Source: Pseudomonas azotoformans (GTDB taxonomy: Bacteria > Pseudomonadota > Gammaproteobacteria > Pseudomonadales > Pseudomonadaceae). Taken from it: DNA of 64,000 nucleotides. The stretch spans positions 2,728,001 through 2,792,000 of the forward strand of contig NZ_LT629702.1 of the NCBI RefSeq assembly GCF_900103345.1, in the 5' to 3' direction. Each line of letters starts with the position of its first letter. Within the stretch, counting starts at the first letter, position 1. The position numbers and the translations under genes are program-made. The notes below the pieces were generated by a model. The model did not search any database. It was not told the origin of the DNA and saw only the letters and a program-made list of their open reading frames with translations. Below are positions 16,205 through 24,400 of this stretch, piece after piece.

Positions 16205-17389
16205 TCAGCGCACCACTTCGAACAACCCGGTGGCCCCCATGCCGCCGCCCACGCACATGGTGACGATGCCGTAACGCAGGTTGCGCCGCTGCAACTCACG
16301 CACAAGGTGCCCCACCTGCCGCGAGCCGGTCATGCCGAACGGATGCCCGATGGAGATCGAGCCGCCGTTGACGTTGTACTTGGCATTGTCGATTTCCAGG
16401 CGATTACGCGCATACAGGCACTGGGAGGCAAAGGCTTCGTTCAGTTCCCACAGGTCGATGTCCGCCACCTGCAAACCCTTGGCCTTGAGCAACTTGGGCA
16501 CCGAAAACACCGGGCCGATGCCCATCTCGTCCGGCTCGCAGCCGGCCACGGTAAAGCCACGAAAAAACGCCTTGGGCTTAAGCCCCAGTGCCAGGGCTTT
16601 CTCCAGGCTCATCACCAGGGTCATCGAGGCACCGTCGGAGAGCTGCGACGAGTTGCCCGCCGTCACCGAGCCGTCATCGGCAAACACCGGCTTCAAACCT
16701 TGCAGACTGGCCAGGGTGGTGTCCGGGCGGTTGCAGTCGTCACGGTCGACCACGCCGTCAAGGATCTGCACTTCACCCGTGTGCTTGTCCTCGACCTTGT
16801 ACTTGACCGCCATCGGCACGATTTCATCGTTGAACAGGCCGTCGGCCTGAGCCTGGGCGGTGCGCTGCTGGCTTTGCAGGGCGTACAGATCCTGTTCTTC
16901 GCGGCTGACGTTGTAGCGACGCGCGACGATCTCGGCGGTCTGTCCCATGGGGAAATAGATACCCGGCACCTGTTCTTTGAGCAGCGGGTTGATCAGGTTG
17001 TCGGTGTTGACGCTTTTCATGGTCAGGCTGATCGATTCGACGCCGCCGGCAACGATGATATCGCTGCAACCCGACGCAATCTGGTTGGCCGCAATGGCAA
17101 TCGCCTGCAAGCCCGACGAGCAGAAACGGTTGAGGGTCATGCCGGCCACGCCAGTGCCCAGTTGCGAGAGCACCGCCACATTGCGCCCGATGTTGTAGCC
17201 CTGGGCGCCCTCGTTGGAGCCGGCGCCGACGATGCAATCCTCCACGGTCGCCGGGTCGATGCCGTTGCGGGCGAGCAGCGCGTTGACGCAATGGGCCGCC
17301 ATGTCATCCGGGCGGGTCTGGTTGAACTTGCCGCGAAAGGACTTGGCCAGGCCGGTTCGCACGCTGTCGACGATCACTACTTCACGCAT
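16205..17389 (-). CDS. acetyl-CoA C-acyltransferase (thiolase)
   Basis: A 394-residue thiolase that cleaves 3-ketoacyl-CoA with CoA, or condenses two acetyl-CoA. The nucleophilic Cys is in RFCSSGLQAIAIAANQI (about residue 90), the His in GGSISIGHPFGMTGSRQ, and the second catalytic Cys in TMCVGGGMGATG. Length and the opening MREVVIVDSVRTGLAK are typical of the FadA-like acetyl-CoA C-acyltransferases of pseudomonads that are not in a fadBA operon. It stands alone with a repeat-rich upstream region and is followed by a DMT transporter. Whether it is degradative or biosynthetic cannot be decided. Confidence 0.92.
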   Translation of the reverse strand: MREVVIVDSVRTGLAKSFRGKFNQTRPDDMAAHCVNALLARNGIDPATVEDCIVGAGSNEGAQGYNIGRNVAVLSQLGTGVAGMTLNRFCSSGLQAIAIAANQIASGCSDIIVAGGVESISLTMKSVNTDNLINPLLKEQVPGIYFPMGQTAEIVARRYNVSREEQDLYALQSQQRTAQAQADGLFNDEIVPMAVKYKVEDKHTGEVQILDGVVDRDDCNRPDTTLASLQGLKPVFADDGSVTAGNSSQLSDGASMTLVMSLEKALALGLKPKAFFRGFTVAGCEPDEMGIGPVFSVPKLLKAKGLQVADIDLWELNEAFASQCLYARNRLEIDNAKYNVNGGSISIGHPFGMTGSRQVGHLVRELQRRNLRYGIVTMCVGGGMGATGLFEVVR

Positions 17390-17494
17390 GGGCTACCTCG
17401 ATCTTGTGGTTGTTGGATCGAGCATAGATCCCGCTCTGCGCAGCCGCGACGATCATTCACCCCATAGATACAAAACCATGGCGGCCCGGTTCAC

Positions 17495-17755
17495 TGTGGC
17501 GAGCAGGCTTGTTGTGATGGTTCGGCTTGTTGTGGCGAGTCGGCCTGTTGTGGTGAGCAGGCTTGTTGTGGTGAGCAGGCTTGCCCTGCGTTGGGGCGCG
17601 AAGCGGCCCCGAATCAGGCACCGCGGTTCTTCAGGCACGACTGAGTTGGCAGGTTTTAGGGCTGCTTCGCAGCCCAACGCGGGGCAAGCCCGCTCACCAC
17701 AACAAGCCTGCTTGCCACAACAGGCCTGCTTGCCAAAACAAGCCCGCTCGCCACA
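17495..17755. repeat. expanded REP array: mirrored tandem 18-bp units around a REP core
   Basis: Five tandem 18-bp units of the type TGTGGCGAGCAGGCTTGT occupy 17495-17584 (unit starts 17495, 17513, 17531, 17549, 17567). Four units in the opposite orientation (type ACAAGCCTGCTTGCCACA) occupy 17684-17755 (starts 17684, 17702, 17720, 17738). The 99-bp centre holds two short hairpins, including GGGCTGCTTCGCAGCCC. The innermost pair plus centre is an ordinary Pseudomonas REPIN; the outer units look like amplified copies of its end. It fills most of the 379-bp gap between the thiolase and PPK2 genes. The rest of the gap (17390-17494) shows nothing recognisable. Confidence 0.85.
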
Positions 17756-17768
17756 ACGAGCTGCATCA

Positions 17769-19283
17769 TTATTTCTTTTTCTTTTTGTCGTGCTTGTCGG
17801 TCTTTGCGAACGCTTCTTCCAGCGCCAGGTTGATCGTGCGCAACACCTTGACCCGCGCCCAGCGCTTGTCATTGGCCTCCACCAGGGTCCAGGGCGATAC
17901 CTCGGTGCTGGTGCGATCGACCATATCGCCTACCGCCGCGCGGTAGTCGTCCCATTTGTCGCGGTTGCGCCAGTCGTCTTCGGTGATCTTGAAGCGCTTG
18001 AAGGGGATTTCCTCGCGGGCCTGGAAGCGCTCCAGTTGCGTGTCCTTGTCGATGGCCAGCCAGAACTTGACCACGATCACACCGGCATCGCGCAATTGTT
18101 CTTCGAAGTCATTGATCTCGCCATAGGCGCGCATCCAGTCGGCCGGGGTGCAGAAGCCTTCGATGCGTTCTACCAGCACGCGGCCATACCAGGAGCGGTC
18201 GAACACGGTGAACATGCCGCGTGCCGGGATCTTCTGCCAGAACCGCCACAAATAAGGCTGGGCGCGCTCGTCTTCACTGGGCGCGGCAATCGGCACGATG
18301 TGGTACTGACGCGGGTCCAACGCCGCTGCCACCCGGCGGATCGCGCCGCCCTTGCCCGCCGCATCATTGCCTTCAAATACCGTGATCAAGGCGTGCTTGC
18401 GCATACGCTTGTCGCGCATCAGCCCGGAGAAACGCGCCTGTTCGGTGATCAGCTGTTCTTCGTAATCGTCCTTGTCCAGGCGCTGGGACAGGTCGAGGCT
18501 GTCCAGCAGGCTCTTCTTGTCCACCGAGGCGATCAACGGCGCCGGGTTCATGCCGCTGGCCTTGCCCTTGGGCAGCTTGAGCGCATTCTGCAGGCCTTCG
18601 AGCAGGAGTTTGCCCACGGTGAGGCTGCGGTAGTTGCTGTCCACGCCTTCGATCACATGCCACGGCGCATAGTCGCGGCTGGTGCGGCGCAACACACGCT
18701 CACCGAAGTGCACGAATTTGTCGTAGGTCTCCGATTGCTGCCAGTCCAGCGGGCTGATGCGCCAACTGTGCAGGGGGTCGTCGGCCAGGGCCTTGAGCCG
18801 CGCTTTCATCTGTTTTTTGGAGAGGTGGAACCAGAACTTGAAGATCAGCGCGCCTTCATCGCAGAGCATCTTTTCCAGGCGTTCGGCGCCGGCGATGGCC
18901 TGGTCCAGGCGGGCGTCCTTGATCTGCCCATGCACCCGGCTTTGCAGCATCTGGCTGTACCAGTTGCCAAAGAAGATGCCCATGCGGCCTTTGGCAGGAA
19001 GTTGGCGCCAATAGCGCCAGGCCGGCGGGCGCGCCAGTTCTTCGTCGGTCTGCTGGTCAAAGGTGCGCACCTCGATCAGGCGCGGGTCCATCCATTCATT
19101 GAGCAGCTTGACCGTCTCGCCCTTGCCGGCGCCTTCGATACCGTTGATCAGGATAATCACCGGGAAGCGCTTCTGCTGCTGCAACTCGTACTGCACCTCA
19201 AGCAAGGCTTCGCGCAATGCAGGCACTTCAGCCTCAAAGGTGTCTTTGTCGATGGCGTGACCGATTTCGGCGGATTCGAACAT
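17769..19283 (-). CDS. pap: two-domain PPK2, polyphosphate:AMP phosphotransferase
   Basis: A 504-residue protein with two fused PPK2 domains. The first carries Walker A NGIEGAGKGET (about residues 48-57); the second carries EGNDAAGKGGAIRR (near 301), the lid and Walker B segment RSWYGRVLVER and the AAPSEDERAQPYLWRFW region. Two-domain PPK2 enzymes (class II) phosphorylate AMP to ADP with polyphosphate. Both P-loops look intact, although in characterised members the C-terminal domain does the chemistry. The start at 19283 is chosen for GGAG 7 nt upstream; 17 upstream codons are rejected. The C-terminus is a run of Lys (KHDKKKKK). It is divergent from mnmC and its 3' side abuts an expanded REP array. 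Confidence 0.9.
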   Translation of the reverse strand: MFESAEIGHAIDKDTFEAEVPALREALLEVQYELQQQKRFPVIILINGIEGAGKGETVKLLNEWMDPRLIEVRTFDQQTDEELARPPAWRYWRQLPAKGRMGIFFGNWYSQMLQSRVHGQIKDARLDQAIAGAERLEKMLCDEGALIFKFWFHLSKKQMKARLKALADDPLHSWRISPLDWQQSETYDKFVHFGERVLRRTSRDYAPWHVIEGVDSNYRSLTVGKLLLEGLQNALKLPKGKASGMNPAPLIASVDKKSLLDSLDLSQRLDKDDYEEQLITEQARFSGLMRDKRMRKHALITVFEGNDAAGKGGAIRRVAAALDPRQYHIVPIAAPSEDERAQPYLWRFWQKIPARGMFTVFDRSWYGRVLVERIEGFCTPADWMRAYGEINDFEEQLRDAGVIVVKFWLAIDKDTQLERFQAREEIPFKRFKITEDDWRNRDKWDDYRAAVGDMVDRTSTEVSPWTLVEANDKRWARVKVLRTINLALEEAFAKTDKHDKKKKK

Positions 19284-19424
19284 GGGCAGCTCCGTTTCAA
19301 GATGGCTCAAGACTAGCGGATTGGGCAACAACACGCGGGAGGAAATTCCACCGGCGCTTGCCGTGGGTCAATTCAATGCCGGTTGATCGGCTAGAATGGC
19401 GGCCTTGTCTTTACCGAGCCGCCC

Positions 19425-21407
19425 ATGAACCCCATCACCCACGCCCAGCTCGACTGGGATGACCAAGGTCGCCCGCACTCGCGAATCTTTGACGACGTGT
19501 ATTTTTCCGATAAGTCCGGCCTTGAGGAAACCCGCTATGTGTTCCTCGAACAGAACCGTTTGCAGGAACGCTTCGCCGCGCTGCCCGCCGGTGGGCGGCT
19601 GGTGATCGGTGAGACCGGGTTCGGCACGGGGTTGAATTTCCTCTGCGCCTGGCAACTGTTCGAACAACACGCGGTAGCCGGTGCGCGCCTGCATTTCGTC
19701 AGCGTGGAAAAGTATCCGCTGAGCCATGCCGACCTGCGACGCGCCCTGCTGCTCTGGCCCGAACTGCACCCCTTCGCCGAACAACTGCTGGCGCAATACA
19801 TTGCCATCCATCAGGGCTTCCAGCGCCTGGTGCTGGATAACGGCCGCGTGAGCCTGACCCTGCTGGTCGGTGACGCCCTGGAACAACTGCCGCAACTGGA
19901 TGCGCAGATCGACGCCTGGTTCCTGGACGGCTTCGCCCCGGCGAAAAACCCGGAAATGTGGACCGCCGAGCTGTTTGCCGAGCTGGCACGCCTGGCGGCG
20001 CCAGGCTCGACCATCAGCACCTTTACCAGCACCGGCTGGGTGCGTCGGTTGATCAACGCCGCCGGGTTCAAGATGAAACGTACGCCGGGCATTGGCCACA
20101 AGTGGGAGATCCTGCGTGGGGAGTTTCTCGGTTGGCCGGCCGACACACCGGTACCGGCCGCTGCCAAGCCGTGGTTCGCCAGGCCGCCCGCCATTACGGG
20201 TGAGCGTCACGCACTGGTGATCGGCGCCGGCCTGGCGGGCTGCGCGACAGCGGCCAGCCTGGCAGCCAGGGGCTGGCAAGTCAGTCTGCTGGAGCGCCGT
20301 GCCGGCGCGGCCCGGGAAGCCTCCGGCAACCCCCAGGGCGTGCTGTACCTGAAACTGTCAGCCCACGGCACGGCCCTCTCGCAGTTGATCGTGGCGGGGT
20401 TCGGCTACACCCGCCGGGTGCTGGAGCACCTGCATCGCGGCGTCGACTGGGACGGTTGCGGCGTGCTGCAGCTGGCCTTCGATGCCAAGGAGGCCCAGCG
20501 CCAGGCGCAACTGGCCGCTGCCTTCGCGCCGGACTTGCTGCACCTGCTCGACCGCGACCAGGCCCAGGCCCGCGCCGGTATCGCACTGGCGCACGGTGGG
20601 TTGTTTTTCCCCGAAGGCGGCTGGGTGCACCCACCGGCATTGTGCGAATGGCAAGCACACCAGCCGGGCGTGACCCTGCTGCCCCACCATGATGTGCTCG
20701 ACCTGCGGCACGTCGACGGTCAGTGGCAAGCCTGGGACGGTGAGCGCCTGCTCGCCAGCGCCAGCGTGGCGATCCTGGCCGGCGCCGCTGAAGTCCAGCG
20801 CTTCGCCAACCTGCCCCTCAAGCGCATTCGCGGGCAGATCACCCGTTTGCCGCAGACCGCCGACAGCCAGGCCCTGGCCACGGTGGTGTGCGCCGAAGGC
20901 TACGTCGCCCCGCCACGCCTGGGCGAGCACACCCTGGGCGCCAGTTTCGACTTCAAGAGCGATGACCTTACGCCCACTGCCGCTGAACATACCGGGAACC
21001 TGGAGCTGCTCCAGGGCATTTCCGAAGACCTGGCCCAGCGCCTGGGCGCCGACAGCCTGGCGCCGGAAGCCCTGGAAGGCCGCGCTGCGTTCCGCTGCAC
21101 CAGCCCGGACTACCTGCCGATTGTCGGGCCATTGGCTGACCGCCAGGCGTTCGACCAGGCCTACGCCGCCCTGCGCAAGGACGCCCGGCAAGTGCCAGGT
21201 GCCGCCTGCCCGTGGCTGAACGGGCTGTACGTCAACAGCGGCCACGGCTCAAGGGGGCTGATCACCGCCCCGCTGAGTGCGGAGCTACTCGCCGCCTGGC
21301 TGGACAACGAGCCGCTGCCGGTGTCGCGCGCGGTGGCTGACGCCTGCCACCCCAACCGCTTCGGCGTGCGGGCGCTGATCCGCACCACCACCGGCAAGGC
21401 CGAATGA
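19425..21407 (+). CDS. mnmC: bifunctional MnmC (mnm5s2U34 tRNA modification)
   Basis: A 660-residue bifunctional enzyme for the last steps of mnm5(s2)U34 synthesis at the tRNA wobble position. The N-terminal SAM-dependent methyltransferase (about residues 1-240) has GETGFGTGLNFLCAW as SAM motif I and WFLDGFAPAKNPEMW as motif IV. The C-terminal FAD-dependent oxidoreductase (about 260-640) begins with VIGAGLAGCATAASLAARGW, the dinucleotide-binding loop, and removes the carboxymethyl group of cmnm5U. Both halves look intact and length is standard. The stop codon at 21405-21407 is directly followed, with no gap, by the stop codon of the giant toxin gene on the other strand. Confidence 0.95.
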   Translation: MNPITHAQLDWDDQGRPHSRIFDDVYFSDKSGLEETRYVFLEQNRLQERFAALPAGGRLVIGETGFGTGLNFLCAWQLFEQHAVAGARLHFVSVEKYPLSHADLRRALLLWPELHPFAEQLLAQYIAIHQGFQRLVLDNGRVSLTLLVGDALEQLPQLDAQIDAWFLDGFAPAKNPEMWTAELFAELARLAAPGSTISTFTSTGWVRRLINAAGFKMKRTPGIGHKWEILRGEFLGWPADTPVPAAAKPWFARPPAITGERHALVIGAGLAGCATAASLAARGWQVSLLERRAGAAREASGNPQGVLYLKLSAHGTALSQLIVAGFGYTRRVLEHLHRGVDWDGCGVLQLAFDAKEAQRQAQLAAAFAPDLLHLLDRDQAQARAGIALAHGGLFFPEGGWVHPPALCEWQAHQPGVTLLPHHDVLDLRHVDGQWQAWDGERLLASASVAILAGAAEVQRFANLPLKRIRGQITRLPQTADSQALATVVCAEGYVAPPRLGEHTLGASFDFKSDDLTPTAAEHTGNLELLQGISEDLAQRLGADSLAPEALEGRAAFRCTSPDYLPIVGPLADRQAFDQAYAALRKDARQVPGAACPWLNGLYVNSGHGSRGLITAPLSAELLAAWLDNEPLPVSRAVADACHPNRFGVRALIRTTTGKAE

Positions 21408-24400
21408 TCAACCGGCCGGGGCCTCACACACGGGGCCCAGCCCTTCGGTCCTGATGGCGTCCTCGGTCAAGCGCTCGATCAGCACGCTTTCAGCCTGCTC
21501 CCGTTCACTGAGGACGGTGTGCATGCGACTGCGGTAATCGGCATCGCTCAGTACCAGGCTTTGTTCGAAGATGTCATTGAGGCGCTCATCATAGGGCGTG
21601 TTCAAGGCCTCGAAGCGAGCCGCCTGGGCACGCTTGAGGTAGTCGGTCCAGAACGGCAGCTTCTTGAGATACGTCATCAGCTCGGGGGACAGCTCGGCCA
21701 GCGTGACTTCGGCCTTGGCTTCATCCAGCGCCAACTGAGTGACCTCCCCCAGCCGCGAATAGCGCATGTGCCGAGGCTGGCCGGGCAAATAGAATTCGCC
21801 GACCAGGCCTGTGCGGAACGCCAGGCTGACCTCCAATGGATCGGCGGCAGGATGCAGGCCACTGTGACGGCGCGCAATCGCCTCCAACTGCTCCAGGCGA
21901 AACAGGCCACGACCCAGTTTCAACAGCGGCTTGGGCGTCAGAGCACGCCCCTGAATGAGGGCCTTGGCATCGCTGATTTCCACCAGGACTTCCAGGCTGC
22001 TGAAGTTGACGGCGGCGGCATCGTCACAATTGATCGGCGTGGCGGCCCGTTCGAATACTTCATCACGCAGTTCGCTGTTCATCGCGGCAGCCTCCAGCAC
22101 CCGCCAGACGCGGCGCTGCAGATCCTCACGCACGAACTCGGCGTCTTTGGTACCGCCCAGTTCCGCGAGCAGCTTGAACAGGGCATCCGACCGGCGATCG
22201 TCCTTGAGCCCCGTCCACGTGAGTTTCTTCGCCGCATAGCCCGCCAGCCGTTCGTCCGCCAGCCACAATTCCCGCGCGCTCTGCTCGTTCAAACGGGCAA
22301 TGTCGTCTTCCAGGAACCCCATCCCCGGACCGAACGCCTGACGGTAGTTTTTCAAGGCCAGTTGGCTTTGAACCGATAACGGGTTGTGCCGCAAGTTGAC
22401 ACCCTGGGCAAAGTTTCGCGGCACGCGCAATAGCCACTCCGGCAGCACGCTGATGTCATTGGCGCGCAAATCGATGTGTTCAAGATAAGGCAGGCGCCAC
22501 AGGTCCTTGGGCAGTTCCTTGAGCCGGCAATTGCGCAACACCAGGCTGCGCAGCGCGAACATCCGGCTGATATCCGGCGGGTCCAGCAGCGGGTTATCCG
22601 TCAGGTTCAACACCTTCAGGCGCGTCAGGTCGGCCAGCTTGGCACGGGTGTATTCGGTGAGCTGGAGTTTGTTGTTGCTCAGGTACAACCGCTCCAGGCC
22701 CGGCATGTGCGACAGGGCTTCAGGTAGCCGGGTCATCTGGTTTTCGCCTAGTTCAAGGGTGCGCAGCCCCTTGAAGTGGCTGAGGAAATACGCCACATCG
22801 TCAGTCAGGTTCAAACGGCGCAGTGACAAATGCTCGACGTGATCGAAGCGCACCTGTGCGGGCAATGTCGGCAGAGGGCCGATGACCATATCATCGAGCA
22901 ACAGCCCAGGAACCTGGCGGGCGTGCTCATCGGGCAGGGTCGACATCCGTCGCCAGCACTTTTCGATGCTCTTCGCCGCCTGGTGGCGGCTCAATCGATA
23001 GTCCCACAGGGGGTCGGCCTGCACGATATTGACAGACTTCTCGGCACGCCAGCGTTTGAGTGCCATGTGCAGCGCTTCAAACTCCTGCTCGCGTGCCTGA
23101 ACCGCCTTGGCACGCGACAGGTGATCATGGCCCGCATCGCGCAGGAAATCGTTGACCTGCGACGGACTGAGCAAGGGATAGAGCTTGTTGACTTTACGCA
23201 CCAACGCCGCCGGGAAATGCTCTGCCTCGGCGCGCGCCGCCTGGGTACAGATCAGCGGCTCTTCGTCCAGCAGCCCGCGTTCCGGCCACAGGTAACGGGC
23301 GACCCTGTCACGCTCATGCACCGTGGTAGCACGCAGGCGGCCGCGCAGGTCGGCCGCCTCGTTTTCGGCCTGAAGCTTCAATGCAATGCGCTGGCGTGGC
23401 AGCAGGCTATCGAAAAGCGCCGTGTACAAGCCGTCCGCGCCTGTCGCGACCGGCCCGAGGGCTTTGCCTTTTTGATCGAATGCCTGATACCCCTGGGGCG
23501 TACTGACCAGGGTCCTCTGCGTTGCGGCTGTTGACGCGCCCGCCTCGGCCAGCACCTCCCCGCCCAGGGTTTGCCTGCGCACCTGCAACGCCAAGTCTCG
23601 GGGCCAGCCGGGCATTCGCTGCAGCATACCGACGGCCACGCGTCGGGTGCCGTCCCCCGCCAGTTCCGGCCAGTACAGGCCCATCAATGCGCGGTCCTGC
23701 TCCAACAGGTCCACCGCCTCGCGTGCCCGCTGGGCAAGCACCAGCGGTACCTGGCCGGTGGTGCGCAAATACCGGCGCTCCCATAATGTGGCCTGTGAGT
23801 ACAGCTCCCACGCCACACGGGGCGGCAGTTGTTTGAAGCGCTCGCACAACGGCACCAATTCGTTCAGGGCAACACCGGCGTAATAGGTGTACAAATGATC
23901 GAACACGGCTTGATGCCGGCTGCGCAGCGTGTCCAGCAGACGACGCTCCAGTGTGCTGCGCATGTCGTCTTCCGCCACGCCCTTGCCCAACAGGTCGCTA
24001 CGTTCCTCGTCGCTCAAGTGCTCCAGCAGAGTCTCCATGACTCGCCCCTCCCTCAACTCCTTGCGGGTGATATGGATGCTCAGGTCCTCATAATCGAAAG
24101 GTGCTGTTTCCGGATGCCTTTCCAGCAGCTCGCCCTCCTCGTCCAGCACCTCGAAAAAACGCCCCTGGGGCCAGCCTGGCACCAGCGGCAACGCAAACAA
24201 TTGCGCGCGTGCGGTACTCGCATCGGGACGTTCACCACGCTCCAGGTACTCCATCAGTTCATGGACCCTGTCGTTTTGCTTATAGCGCAGCACTGCGTCA
24301 TGAAAACGCTCGGGTAACGGCTCGTAGGCACTGCCCAATGCCTGCAGGTGTGGCAGGGTCATTCCTGTGAGGGTTGCCAGGTTCGACAACGGCTCAGCCG

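Noticed and set aside
16123..16305. 61-codon N-terminal extension of the DMT transporter
   Set aside because: Cys/Ser-rich, overlaps the thiolase end in another frame, and the first membrane helix directly follows the ATG at 16122.
17495..17755. Regularly spaced short repeats resembling a CRISPR array
   Set aside because: Units of 18 bp abut directly without unique spacers, the two arms are inverted, and there are no cas genes; it is an expanded REP element.
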